Assembly: GCF_014197035.1 (NCBI RefSeq)
Contig: NZ_JACIEU010000012.1
Span: 62,001 to 126,000, forward strand
Reading direction: 5' to 3'
Source: Sphingobium scionense
GTDB taxonomy: Bacteria; Pseudomonadota; Alphaproteobacteria; Sphingomonadales; Sphingomonadaceae
DNA: 64,000 nucleotides
In this document: in pieces, positions 16,170 to 24,510 of the stretch
Layout of the letters: the number at the start of each line of letters is the position of its first letter
How positions within the stretch are numbered: position 1 is the first letter of the stretch
Position numbers and translations under genes: made by a program
Notes under the pieces: model-generated
Database searches by the model: none
Told to the model about the DNA's origin: nothing
The model's input: only the letters and a program-made list of their open reading frames with translations

Positions 16170-16799
16170 TCAGCCCTGCCAGCCGCCGAAGTCGCGGTCG
16201 AACGGGCTCATGCCATAGACATTGCCGGCCGGATAATAGCGGCAGACCAGATAATCATATTGGGCGCCCTCGCCCAGCGCACAGCCGACCCGGCGGGTGC
16301 CGCGCCAGATCATCTGGGTATAGTGGCCGACATCTTCCCAGTTGCCGGTCGTGCTGACATCGGGAAAGCGGGCCTTGAACACGAAGGCACGGCGTTCGTC
16401 CATGAAGGCGTCGAGCATGGCGGTATAGCCATAGGCCCGGTGCGTTCCCATCCACAGATTTTCGCCAATCTCCTCGTCGCGCTCGGCGCCGTGCGAATGA
16501 CGGAAGGCGTTCGTATGCACCATCTGCCGCGCATAGCCGGCGGCATCGGCGGCCAGGCCATCGTCCCAGGCCAGCGCGGGCACGCCCAGCGACTGACGCT
16601 CGCGATTATGCACATCCATCACGACCTGCCGCAACATCGCGTCGGAGCGCGGCGCCGGCTGGATATTATAATAATTCCACACGTCGCGATTGACCGAGGC
16701 CGATGCCGGCGCGATCGCCCCTGCGACCATCCCGCCGAAAAGCAGCAGCGTAGCCGCTAGCGGCCCGCGCTGAACGCGTCTAAAGATATGTCCACTCAT
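16170..16799 (-). CDS. CAP-domain (SCP-like) exported protein, copy 2
   Basis: 209 residues from the ATG at 16799. A signal segment (about residues 10-35, GPLAATLLLFGGMVAGAIAPASA) precedes the CAP domain: VVMDVHNRERQSLGVPALAWD, GLAADAAGYARQMVHTNAFRHS, IGENLWMG, WEDVGHYTQMIWRGTRRVGCALGEG and YDYLVCRYYPAGNVYG. It is paralogous to the protein at 14567-15187. The start codon overlaps the hemW start on the other strand (both within CATG, 16797-16800), an unusual divergent arrangement leaving no room for separate leaders. An in-frame upstream start at 16835 would run into hemW and is less likely. Confidence 0.85.
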   Translation of the reverse strand: MSGHIFRRVQRGPLAATLLLFGGMVAGAIAPASASVNRDVWNYYNIQPAPRSDAMLRQVVMDVHNRERQSLGVPALAWDDGLAADAAGYARQMVHTNAFRHSHGAERDEEIGENLWMGTHRAYGYTAMLDAFMDERRAFVFKARFPDVSTTGNWEDVGHYTQMIWRGTRRVGCALGEGAQYDYLVCRYYPAGNVYGMSPFDRDFGGWQG

Positions 16800-17973
16800 G
16801 TCACCCGAAGTCCTTCTCGCCCCACCGGCTTTCACCGAGGCTCTTGGCCTATATGTTCATTGGCCATTTTGTGTTTCGAAGTGTCCTTACTGCGATTTTA
16901 ACAGTCATGTGCGCGACCGGATCGATGCCGATGCGTGGCAGGCGGCGCTGCTTGCGGACCTTGCCCATGAGGCGGAAAAAACCGGCCGGCGACCGCTCCG
17001 TTCGATCTTCTTCGGCGGCGGCACGCCATCGTTGATGCCGCCCCATATCGCCGCTTCCCTGATCGAGGCGGCGGAAAGACATTGGGGCTTTTCCAACGAC
17101 ATAGAGATCACGCTTGAAGCGAACCCGAACTCGGTAGAAGCCGCGCGTTTTGGCGATCTGGCGGCCGCCGGGATCAACCGCGTGTCGCTCGGCCTGCAGG
17201 CGCTCGACAATGAGGCCCTGGCCTTCCTTGGGCGTGCCCATGACGTCGATGAGGGGCTGGGCGCACTCGACACGGCTCGTCGCATTTTTGACCGGGTGAG
17301 CTTCGACCTCATCTACGCGCGTCCCGGCCAGAGCGAATCGGATTGGGAAGCGGAGCTGGCGCGCGCCCTTTCCTTCGGCACCGGCCATTTGTCGCTCTAT
17401 CAGTTAACGATCGAGCCGGGCACGCGCTTCGCCACACTGGCCGCGCAGGGCAAGCTGACACCGGTCGACCCGGACCATGGCGCCACCCTTTATGAGATGA
17501 CCCAGGCGATGACGGCGCAGGCCGGCATTCCTTCCTACGAGATCAGCAACCATGCCCGGCCGGGGCAGGAAAGCCGCCACAACCTCATCTACTGGCGCTA
17601 TGGCGACTATGTCGGCATCGGTCCGGGCGCCCATGGTCGCCGCGGCGGCATGGCGACATTGCGCCACAAGAAGCCGGAAAACTGGATGAGCGCGGTCGAT
17701 CGCAACGGCAACGGCCTGCAACAGGAAGTGCCGCTGCAGGCCGAGGACAAGGCGCGCGAGGCGCTGCTGATGGGATTGCGTCTGGGCGAAGGGGTCGATC
17801 TGGCCCGGATCGCTGGCTTGTCGGGCCTGCCGATCGGCGCGCTGGTGGATGATCGGGCGGTCGACCGGATGAATGACCTGGGGCTGGTCTGGCGGACCGG
17901 CAACCGGCTTCAGGTCAGCCCGGCGGGCATGTTGTTGCTCGACGCGATCCTGCCCGAAGTGGTGGCCGTCTAA
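16798..17973 (+). CDS. hemW: Radical SAM heme chaperone HemW
   Basis: 391 residues. The radical-SAM cluster motif is CVSKCPYCDF (Cys25, Cys29, Cys32), preceded by LGLYVHWPF, the extended HemW form with the extra Cys-Asp-Phe that separates it from coproporphyrinogen dehydrogenase HemN partners. GGGTPSLMPP, the SAM-binding GGG box, and LSLYQLTIEPGT are present, and the C-terminal HemN-like winged domain includes LLMGLRLGEGVDL. HemW carries heme to respiratory enzymes. The start is tentative: the ATG at 16798 has no visible ribosome site and overlaps the divergent CAP gene start. Confidence 0.9.
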   Translation: MSPEVLLAPPAFTEALGLYVHWPFCVSKCPYCDFNSHVRDRIDADAWQAALLADLAHEAEKTGRRPLRSIFFGGGTPSLMPPHIAASLIEAAERHWGFSNDIEITLEANPNSVEAARFGDLAAAGINRVSLGLQALDNEALAFLGRAHDVDEGLGALDTARRIFDRVSFDLIYARPGQSESDWEAELARALSFGTGHLSLYQLTIEPGTRFATLAAQGKLTPVDPDHGATLYEMTQAMTAQAGIPSYEISNHARPGQESRHNLIYWRYGDYVGIGPGAHGRRGGMATLRHKKPENWMSAVDRNGNGLQQEVPLQAEDKAREALLMGLRLGEGVDLARIAGLSGLPIGALVDDRAVDRMNDLGLVWRTGNRLQVSPAGMLLLDAILPEVVAV

Positions 17974-17976
17974 AAA

Positions 17977-19575
17977 TCAGTCCTGATTGCGGTCGAGGTC
18001 GGCCAGTTCCTGGTCGATGTCGCGCAGCGCGTCGTCCCGGTCGCGCTCGGGCATGCGACTGGCGGCGATCTGGGCACGGGCAGCGTTCAGCCCGGCGCGT
18101 GCCGCATTGCGCCCCGCCCGTTCGGCATCGCGACCCATGCGTTCGGCGTCACGAGCGCTGATCATCGCAATCCGCTCCGCCTTGCGGGCCTGCGCCTCGA
18201 TCGCCCGCTGACAGATGCGCACCCGGATGTTGCGGCGACCATTGGCATCGACAAATTCGCGGTGGCTGGTGACCTTATCGCCCTCGCAGCCTTCGCGCAC
18301 ATCCACCACCGGCACCATGCGGGCGATCTCCGCCTCGGTCGGGATGCGATGGGTTTCGACCCGGCCATTGGCATGGGTGACGATCACCCGGCCCGGCTCG
18401 CTGCGCACCGTCACCGGCGGCACGGGCGGGACCGGCGGAACCGGGGGCACGATGTCGGCGGCCGGAACCGGCGGCACGGGCGGGGCGGGCGGCACGCGGT
18501 CCGCATGGGCGATCGGCGCGGGCGCAGCCGCCGGCATGGGCGCGGCGACGGCAACCGGCGCGGCCTGCGGCAGGGCCTCCCGCGCCGATACGGGCTGCGA
18601 CACCAGGTCGGTCAGCTTGGCGAAATCGGCCCGATCGACCTTGTCGGTGATCGCCGCCATTTGCTGCGCGGCGCGGCTGCCCGATGCGGTGAGGGCGAGG
18701 CCGGTGGCGACGACCATGGCGACGGCGGCCATGCCCCAGCTGATGCGCTTCAACGATGTGTCATGGCTCGAAAGCATTTTCAGCCTCCCCTTGAGCGCGG
18801 TGATGCGGGTGAGATGGCAGGCGCCGGCAAATTGGCGACCACCGGCGGCCTTCAATATGGCGCGGCCATAGGCATGGGCCTGATCCTGGCCGTAGAGCGA
18901 GAGGACGCGCGCGTCGCAGGCGGTTTCCTGATCGGCGCGATAGGCGCGATAGGCGATCCAGGCGACCGGATTGCACCAGTGCAGCGCTAGCAGCAGCAAG
19001 GCGACCATATTGGCGGCCAGGTCGCCGCGCTCATGATGGGCGCGTTCATGGGCGATCGCCATATCCTGCTCCTGCGCGTCATAGCGCAGCCCGAAATCGG
19101 CCGGCAGGACAATATAGGGGCGGAAGATACCGAAGGCGAGCGGCCCCGATGCCTGCGGACTGGTGATCAGGCGGAGCCGCCCCTCCTCGCCCAGCGGCGT
19201 CGACCCGGCCAATATGTCGCGACGGAAACGGGTATAGCCGATCACCTGTACGACCAGGAACAGGACGACGCCCAGCGCCCACAGGCCGATCGCCATTTCC
19301 AGCCAGGGGATGCTCGTCGCTGCGGCCTGTGTCGCGGGCGAAGGCGCAATCTCCAGCAGCGCCGGCAGGCCCGCCTGGTCCACGACATTATGCAGCGGCG
19401 AAGGCGCGGCAACCTCGCGCGGCAAGGTCGGCAACAGCATGCGGGCCAGCGGCAACAGCCACAGCCAATAGGCCGCTCCTGCCCCCAGCCAGCGCGCCAC
19501 CGGGCGTCGCAACATCATCACCATCGCCATCAGCAGGGTCGTGGCGATCAGCGTTTCGGCCATCCAGACGCTCAT
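17977..19575 (-). CDS. M56-family membrane metallopeptidase (BlaR1/MecR1-like)
   Basis: 532 residues. Four hydrophobic segments lie in the first 320 residues (about 8-20, 35-50, 92-112 and 277-298), with the zinc site HERAH (176-180) on a cytoplasmic loop. The C-terminal, presumably periplasmic, part has no penicillin-binding sensor domain; instead it has a long Ala/Pro stretch with VPPVPPVPPVPPV and then a charged coiled coil with repeats like AERMGRDAERAGRNAARAG. BlaR1-type proteases inactivate their BlaI partner on signal; the ligand here is unknown. The start overlaps the end of the BlaI gene by four bases, so the two are one operon. Confidence 0.85.
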   Translation of the reverse strand: MSVWMAETLIATTLLMAMVMMLRRPVARWLGAGAAYWLWLLPLARMLLPTLPREVAAPSPLHNVVDQAGLPALLEIAPSPATQAAATSIPWLEMAIGLWALGVVLFLVVQVIGYTRFRRDILAGSTPLGEEGRLRLITSPQASGPLAFGIFRPYIVLPADFGLRYDAQEQDMAIAHERAHHERGDLAANMVALLLLALHWCNPVAWIAYRAYRADQETACDARVLSLYGQDQAHAYGRAILKAAGGRQFAGACHLTRITALKGRLKMLSSHDTSLKRISWGMAAVAMVVATGLALTASGSRAAQQMAAITDKVDRADFAKLTDLVSQPVSAREALPQAAPVAVAAPMPAAAPAPIAHADRVPPAPPVPPVPAADIVPPVPPVPPVPPVTVRSEPGRVIVTHANGRVETHRIPTEAEIARMVPVVDVREGCEGDKVTSHREFVDANGRRNIRVRICQRAIEAQARKAERIAMISARDAERMGRDAERAGRNAARAGLNAARAQIAASRMPERDRDDALRDIDQELADLDRNQD

Positions 19576-19940
19576 GATTTCAACCCCTTCAGGATTTCCT
19601 CAAGCTCCGCGATATCATCTGCGCTCAACTGGTCCTGGCTCGCCAGCTGGGCGACCAGGGGAGAGATGCGACCGCCAAACAGGCGATTGACCAGCCGGCC
19701 GGACTCGCTCGCCACATAATCCTCGCGCGCCACCAGCGGGCGATAGAGGAAGCGGCGGCCATCCTGGTCGGCGGCGATCACCTCCTTGGCCATCAGCCGC
19801 GACAGCAATGTCTTGACCGTCTGCAGGCTCCAGTCGCGTTCGGCTGTGACGCGATCGGCGACATCATTGGCGGTTGCCGGCGCCTGTTCCCACAGCGCTT
19901 CCATCACCACCAGTTCCGCTTCGCTGATCTTCTCGCTCAC
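19572..19940 (-). CDS. BlaI/MecI/CopY-family repressor
   Basis: 122 residues from the GTG at 19940, chosen because the domain begins directly (SEKISEAELVVMEALWEQAPATANDVADRV) and an AGG lies just upstream; longer in-frame extensions read through the operator region. The winged helix includes WSLQTVKTLLSRLMAKEVI, the recognition helix of the family, and RFLYRPLVAREDYVASES, with the central region where M56 proteases cleave BlaI. A C-terminal dimerisation helix ends at EILKGLKS. It is the first gene of the repressor-protease operon and should be autoregulated through the dyads at 19972-20007. Confidence 0.9.
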   Translation of the reverse strand: MSEKISEAELVVMEALWEQAPATANDVADRVTAERDWSLQTVKTLLSRLMAKEVIAADQDGRRFLYRPLVAREDYVASESGRLVNRLFGGRISPLVAQLASQDQLSADDIAELEEILKGLKS

Positions 19941-19971
19941 TGCCTGATCCCGACCCTGCCTCGACTCTCCA

Positions 19972-20007
19972 ACTACACATGTAGTCGCATCGATTACGAA
20001 TGTAGTC
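19972..20007. promoter_or_regulatory. Tandem BlaI-type operators
   Basis: ACTACACATGTAGT (19972-19985) has perfect 6-base arms about a 2-base centre and matches the ACTACA/TGTAGT dyad bound by BlaI and MecI proteins. A second, weaker copy, ATTACGAATGTAGT (19993-20006), is centred exactly 21 bases further, two helical turns, so two dimers could bind the same face. The sites lie 32 bases before the repressor GTG and between it and the divergent small exported protein. Confidence 0.75.
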
Positions 20008-20178
20008 AACAGGCTTGCATATGACCCAGGCCGATCGTTGCCGGCCTGGTTTGGCCATGGTATGAAATAGGCGCCGATACGGGCATCGCCGCGCGCAGCG
20101 ACGCTGCGGTTGCAGCCCGTTTCTCCGATTGGCCCGGGATCGATCCCTTGGCCAATCGCGCACATCTGGGAGATACCG

Positions 20179-20502
20179 ATGCCCCCCGTCTATCGTGCCG
20201 GCCTGCTCGCCGCCCCATTGATCGCGTGCCTTGGCTCCGCGCCATCCGCCGCGAAGGACGAAGCGCCGCAGGGCACTCAGGTGCCCGCCCTGCCCTCGGG
20301 GACGAAAGCGCCCCCGGGCACCGGAGGAATCATGGCGCCCCCGGGCGATGCCGAGGAAGCCATCCGATCGGAATTCAGGACGATGGAGAAACGCGGCACG
20401 CGGGACGCCTACCTGCTTTTCGTCCAGCGCCACCCACAGCACCCGCTTGCACAGGAAGCCAGCAGACGGGCCGCCGCGCTCGCCCGAGCCACGCCCGGCT
20501 GA
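20179..20502 (+). CDS. Small exported protein divergent from the BlaI operon
   Basis: 107 residues from the ATG at 20179, preceded by GGGAGAT. The N-terminus is a signal peptide containing LIAC, a possible lipobox, otherwise cleavage near APSAA. A Pro/Gly-rich linker (about residues 30-55) leads to a helical C-terminal part with AEEAIRSEFRTMEKRGTRDAYLLFVQRHPQHPLAQEA, reminiscent of TPR-like or SPOR-linker helices. I do not recognise a family. Its promoter would share the intergenic region with the BlaI operators, so it could belong to the same regulon. Confidence 0.6.
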   Translation: MPPVYRAGLLAAPLIACLGSAPSAAKDEAPQGTQVPALPSGTKAPPGTGGIMAPPGDAEEAIRSEFRTMEKRGTRDAYLLFVQRHPQHPLAQEASRRAAALARATPG

Positions 20503-20762
20503 TTGTTTCCAACCCGTTTCAGCTTAAATAAAAGCTGTCACTTTTCAATGCGATGAAACAAAAATATATTTTATCGAAAAATAACCTTCGTTAAAAATCC
20601 GAAGCTTTTCATAATGATGACGATACACATTGGCCAAGCCCATGTTTTCGATGGGAAACACTTCGCTTGGATTCCATTATGAATAGTGACATTACTTGGT
20701 CAAAATAAACGGTCGCCGACCGACACAGCGAACGTGTCAGCCTCTAACCCTTGGGAGGATGT
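20503..20762. promoter_or_regulatory. AT-rich promoter region of the RTX protease
   Basis: About 260 bases with markedly lower GC than the neighbours, containing several A/T runs but no gene. It includes the 12-mer TTATCGAAAAAT (20571-20582), which recurs in the AT-rich leader of the secretion operon at 29173-29184. A GGGAGGA ribosome site (20753-20759) precedes the protease start. Specific -35/-10 boxes could not be chosen with confidence. Confidence 0.45.
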
Positions 20763-23700
20763 ATGTTCAAAGTTACTGGAACAGGCCCGGCAAAAGCAAA
20801 GCTGACCCCCGATTATTCCACCCCGATCGCATCCGACAATGATGCGACCAGTGTCGATACGGTCACTTGGGCTGTATCGCGCGAGGCGCAGATCCGCAGC
20901 GAGGTTTTACTGCTCTACCCGCAGGATGTGATGACGCCGCCGGACACCACAAGCGCCGGCAATCCGGGCGCCCCACAGGAAAATGGCAGCCTGTCCACGA
21001 CCGTCAGCCAGGCCGCGACCGGCGATGCCAAGATCGACGGCATATTGAGCGGCGTCAAATGGGCGGCAGGCATTACCTACAGCGATACGGATGCGGCGGC
21101 AGACTATCAGGCCGGCTATTTTTCCGACGCCGATAACGACGGCATCAGCGCACAGAATGAAGGCTTTTCCCAGTTCACCGCGCAGCAGACCCTCGCCATG
21201 CATACGGCGCTCAACAACGCAACCTATACGCAGTTGGCGGCCGCCTGGGGTTTTTCGATCGAAGGCTTCACCAATCTGACGATCGACTATGTTGGCGCCG
21301 GCGCCAGCACCGCGACGATCCGGGCCGCCAATTCCAGCGACCCCGGCACGGCCTATGCCTATTATCCCAACAACAGCATCTATGGCGGCGATACATTCTT
21401 CGGCAACGCCTATGACAGTTCGATCTACACGCTGAAGAACCCGGTCGCCGGCAATTACGCCTGGCATACGATGTTGCACGAACTGGGCCATTCGCTCGGC
21501 CTGAAACATGGCCAGGAAACAGGCGGCCCCGCCAATGTCGCCCTGCCCTATGCTTGGGATTCGGTCGAATTTTCGGTCATGACCTATCGCAGCTATGTCG
21601 GCGCACCGCTCAGCGGCTACAGCTATGAACAATGGGGCGCGCCGCAGACCTACATGATGCTCGACATCGCCGCGCTGCAAACCATGTATGGCGCGGACTA
21701 TTCGGTCCAGTCGGGCGACACGGTCTACAGCTGGAGCCCAACCACGGGCGAAACCTATATCAACGGGTCGCTGGCGATCGATCCAGGCGGCAACCGTATC
21801 TTTGCGACGATCTGGGACGGTGGCGGCATCGATACCTATGACCTGTCCAACTATAGCACCGACCTGACGCTCGACCTCAATCCGGGCGGCTATTCGGTGT
21901 TCAGCGATGTCCAGCTCGCCTATCTTGGCGCCGGCAATTATGCGCGCGGCAATATCTTCAACGCCCTGCTCTATCAGAGCAACAGCGCCTCGATGATCGA
22001 GAATGCGACCGGCGGTTCGGGCGACGATTCGATCGTCGGCAATTATCTCGACAATGTGCTGACCGGCGGTGGCGGCAACGACTATCTGTTTGGCGGCGAG
22101 GGCAATGACACGCTCTACGGCGGGGCCGGCAACGACATCATCGATGGCTCCTATGGCTTTGATCTCATCTATGGCGGATCGGGCAACGACATCATCTATG
22201 GCAGCTGGACCACGGATACCGTCTATGGCGAAGCAGGTGATGATAGCTTTGTCATCCGTCAGACGAGCACCGATACCGAATATGGCGACAACACGGACGG
22301 TGGCACCGGGATCGATCTGCTCGACCTCAGCCAGATCAGCAACACTTATGGTGCGATCGTCGATCTGAGCAGCGGAACCTGGCAATATAATCCGCTTTAT
22401 GGCGGCCCATGGACGATCACCGGCGTCGAGAATGTCAATGGCACACAACTGGATGACGTGATCACCGGCGACAGTGGTGCCAATATCCTCAACGGCAATG
22501 GCGGCAACGACCTGCTCGTCGGCGGCGGCGGGAACGACATACTCAGCGGCGGGGCCGGCAATGACCAGCTTCGCGGCGGCGATGGCAATGATGTCTTCGA
22601 CGGTGGCAGCGGCCAGGACATTTTCTATGGCGAAGGTGGCAACGACACGCTGAAGATCGTCAATGGCTGGAATGGCGGCTATGGCGAAATATTCGTCGGC
22701 GGCGCAGGGATCGATACGTTCGACTTTTCCGGGACCGCAGGCCTCGACGCCCATGTCAACCTGACAGATGGCGAATTCTGGGACATCAACTTCCCGGCCT
22801 TTGGCCCGATCTCGCTCGCCAGCGTGGAAAATGTGATTGGCGGCTCGGGAGCGGACGACATTACCGGATCCGGCGAAGCCAATGCCCTTACCGGCAATGG
22901 CGGCAATGATGCCCTCTATGGCCTGGCTGGCAACGACAGCCTCGACGGCGGTGCGGGCAATGACATTCTCGACGGCGGCGCCGGTATCGACGTCATGACC
23001 GGCGGCAATGACAACGATACCTATTATGTCGACAATGTCGGTGACAATGTCGTCGAAGGATCGTCGACGGGCGGAACCAATGACCGCATCTTCTCCTCGG
23101 TCAGCTACAGCCTGTCGGGCCGACACGTCGAAACCCTGACGCTGACCGGATCTGCGAACATCAACGCAACTGGCAATAATCAGGTCAACACGCTGGTCGG
23201 CAATAGTGGCGCCAACACCCTCCTGGGCATGGGTGGCGATGACGTCCTGAGCGCTGGCGACGGCAATGACGTGCTGGACGGCGGCATCGGCGCCGACACG
23301 ATGACCGGCGGCAATGGAAATGACACCTATTATGTCGACAATATCGGGGACAATGTCGTCGAAAGCTCATCGACAGGTGGCGCCAGCGACCGGATTTTCT
23401 CCTCGGTCAGCTACAGCCTGTCGGGCCGTTATGTCGAAACACTGACACTGACCGGAGCATTGGCCATCAATGCCACCGGCAATAACCAGGTGAACACACT
23501 GATCGGGAATGGCGCAATCAACACACTGCTCGGCATGGGGGGCAATGATATTCTCGATGGCGGTGCCGGCAACGACGTGCTGGAAGGCGGCCTCGGGGAT
23601 GACAGTCTGGAAGGCGGGACCGGTACGGATACCGCCAGTTATGCCTCGGCCGCCGCTGCCGTCACCGTCAGTCTGGCGATCGCCGGTGCGCAGGCAACCG

Positions 23701-24422
23701 GCGGCGCCGGTAGCGATACATTGTCCAATATCGAAAACCTCACCGGTTCCGCCTTCGATGATACGCTGACCGGCAATAGCGGCAACAATGTCCTGCGTGG
23801 CGAAGCGGGCGCCGACCGCATGATCGGTGGCACGGGCAACGATACCTATTATGTCGATAATAGCGGTGACGTCGTGGTCGAATATTCGACCGGCGGCACC
23901 AGTGACAAGGTGTTCAGTTCGGTCAGCTTCAGCCTATCCGGCGCCTATGTCGAAACGCTGACCCTCACCGGATCGGGCAACATCAGCGCCACCGGCAATA
24001 ATCAGGATAATATCCTGACGGGTAATGGCGGCAACAACGTTATCCAGGGCAATGGCGGCAATGACACGATCAACGGTGGCCTGGGCGCCGACACGCTGAC
24101 CGGCGGCGCTGGTTCCGACCTGTTCGCTTTTTCGAGCGCATTGGGCGGCGGCAATATTGATGCCATCACCGATTATACGGTCGCCAACGACACGATCCAG
24201 CTCGACGATTCGGTCTTTGCCGGCCTGGCACTCGGCGCCCTGTCCGCCGGCGCCTTCTACATCGGCACGGCAGCCCATGATTCGACCGACCGGATCATCT
24301 ACAACAGCAGCACCGGCGCGCTGCTGTTCGATGCCGACGGAAATGGCGCTGGCGCGGCCGTCCAGTTCGCGACGCTCAGCACCGGCCTTGCTCTGGTGGC
24401 GAGCGAGTTCGTCGTGGTCTGA
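20763..24422 (+). CDS. M10-family metalloprotease with RTX repeats (type I secreted)
   Basis: 1219 residues, starting at the ATG at 20763. A catalytic domain in the first 300 residues carries the zinc motif HELGHSLGLKH (239-249) and the Met-turn SVMTYRSY about 20 residues later, as in serralysins. The rest is repeat-rich: many GGxGNDxLxG calcium-binding nonapeptides in at least five blocks (from about residue 415), interrupted by three copies of a larger unit of the form NDTYYVDN-GD-VVE...SDR-FSSVSYSLSG-YVETLTLTG. The C-terminus, FDFSG-free but ending in LATGLALVASEFVVV-like hydrophobics (actual end ASEFVVV), is a typical uncleaved type I signal. Serralysins are about 470-500 residues, so this one is greatly extended. 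The convergent type I exporter genes follow. Confidence 0.9.
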   Translation: MFKVTGTGPAKAKLTPDYSTPIASDNDATSVDTVTWAVSREAQIRSEVLLLYPQDVMTPPDTTSAGNPGAPQENGSLSTTVSQAATGDAKIDGILSGVKWAAGITYSDTDAAADYQAGYFSDADNDGISAQNEGFSQFTAQQTLAMHTALNNATYTQLAAAWGFSIEGFTNLTIDYVGAGASTATIRAANSSDPGTAYAYYPNNSIYGGDTFFGNAYDSSIYTLKNPVAGNYAWHTMLHELGHSLGLKHGQETGGPANVALPYAWDSVEFSVMTYRSYVGAPLSGYSYEQWGAPQTYMMLDIAALQTMYGADYSVQSGDTVYSWSPTTGETYINGSLAIDPGGNRIFATIWDGGGIDTYDLSNYSTDLTLDLNPGGYSVFSDVQLAYLGAGNYARGNIFNALLYQSNSASMIENATGGSGDDSIVGNYLDNVLTGGGGNDYLFGGEGNDTLYGGAGNDIIDGSYGFDLIYGGSGNDIIYGSWTTDTVYGEAGDDSFVIRQTSTDTEYGDNTDGGTGIDLLDLSQISNTYGAIVDLSSGTWQYNPLYGGPWTITGVENVNGTQLDDVITGDSGANILNGNGGNDLLVGGGGNDILSGGAGNDQLRGGDGNDVFDGGSGQDIFYGEGGNDTLKIVNGWNGGYGEIFVGGAGIDTFDFSGTAGLDAHVNLTDGEFWDINFPAFGPISLASVENVIGGSGADDITGSGEANALTGNGGNDALYGLAGNDSLDGGAGNDILDGGAGIDVMTGGNDNDTYYVDNVGDNVVEGSSTGGTNDRIFSSVSYSLSGRHVETLTLTGSANINATGNNQVNTLVGNSGANTLLGMGGDDVLSAGDGNDVLDGGIGADTMTGGNGNDTYYVDNIGDNVVESSSTGGASDRIFSSVSYSLSGRYVETLTLTGALAINATGNNQVNTLIGNGAINTLLGMGGNDILDGGAGNDVLEGGLGDDSLEGGTGTDTASYASAAAAVTVSLAIAGAQATGGAGSDTLSNIENLTGSAFDDTLTGNSGNNVLRGEAGADRMIGGTGNDTYYVDNSGDVVVEYSTGGTSDKVFSSVSFSLSGAYVETLTLTGSGNISATGNNQDNILTGNGGNNVIQGNGGNDTINGGLGADTLTGGAGSDLFAFSSALGGGNIDAITDYTVANDTIQLDDSVFAGLALGALSAGAFYIGTAAHDSTDRIIYNSSTGALLFDADGNGAGAAVQFATLSTGLALVASEFVVV

Positions 24423-24445
24423 CGCTCAGGGAAAGGGGCTGAATA

Positions 24446-24475
24446 AGGGCGTCCGTTCACCGGGCGCCCTTTTTT
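24446..24475 (+). terminator. Intrinsic terminator of the RTX protease gene
   Basis: AGGGCGTCCG (24446-24455) and CGGGCGCCCT (24461-24470) form a 10-bp stem with one G-T pair and a 5-base loop, followed directly by six T. It lies 24 bases after the stop, a textbook intrinsic terminator, and separates the protease from the convergent adaptor gene. Confidence 0.85.
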
Positions 24476-24510
24476 GGGAGAGGGCCGGACGCTGCCCCCT
24501 TATCGCCCCA

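Noticed and set aside
20907..23126. 739-codon minus frame antisense to the RTX protease
   Set aside because: A mirror of the GGxGNDxL repeats, giving a repetitive Ile/Ala/Val product; no ribosome site.
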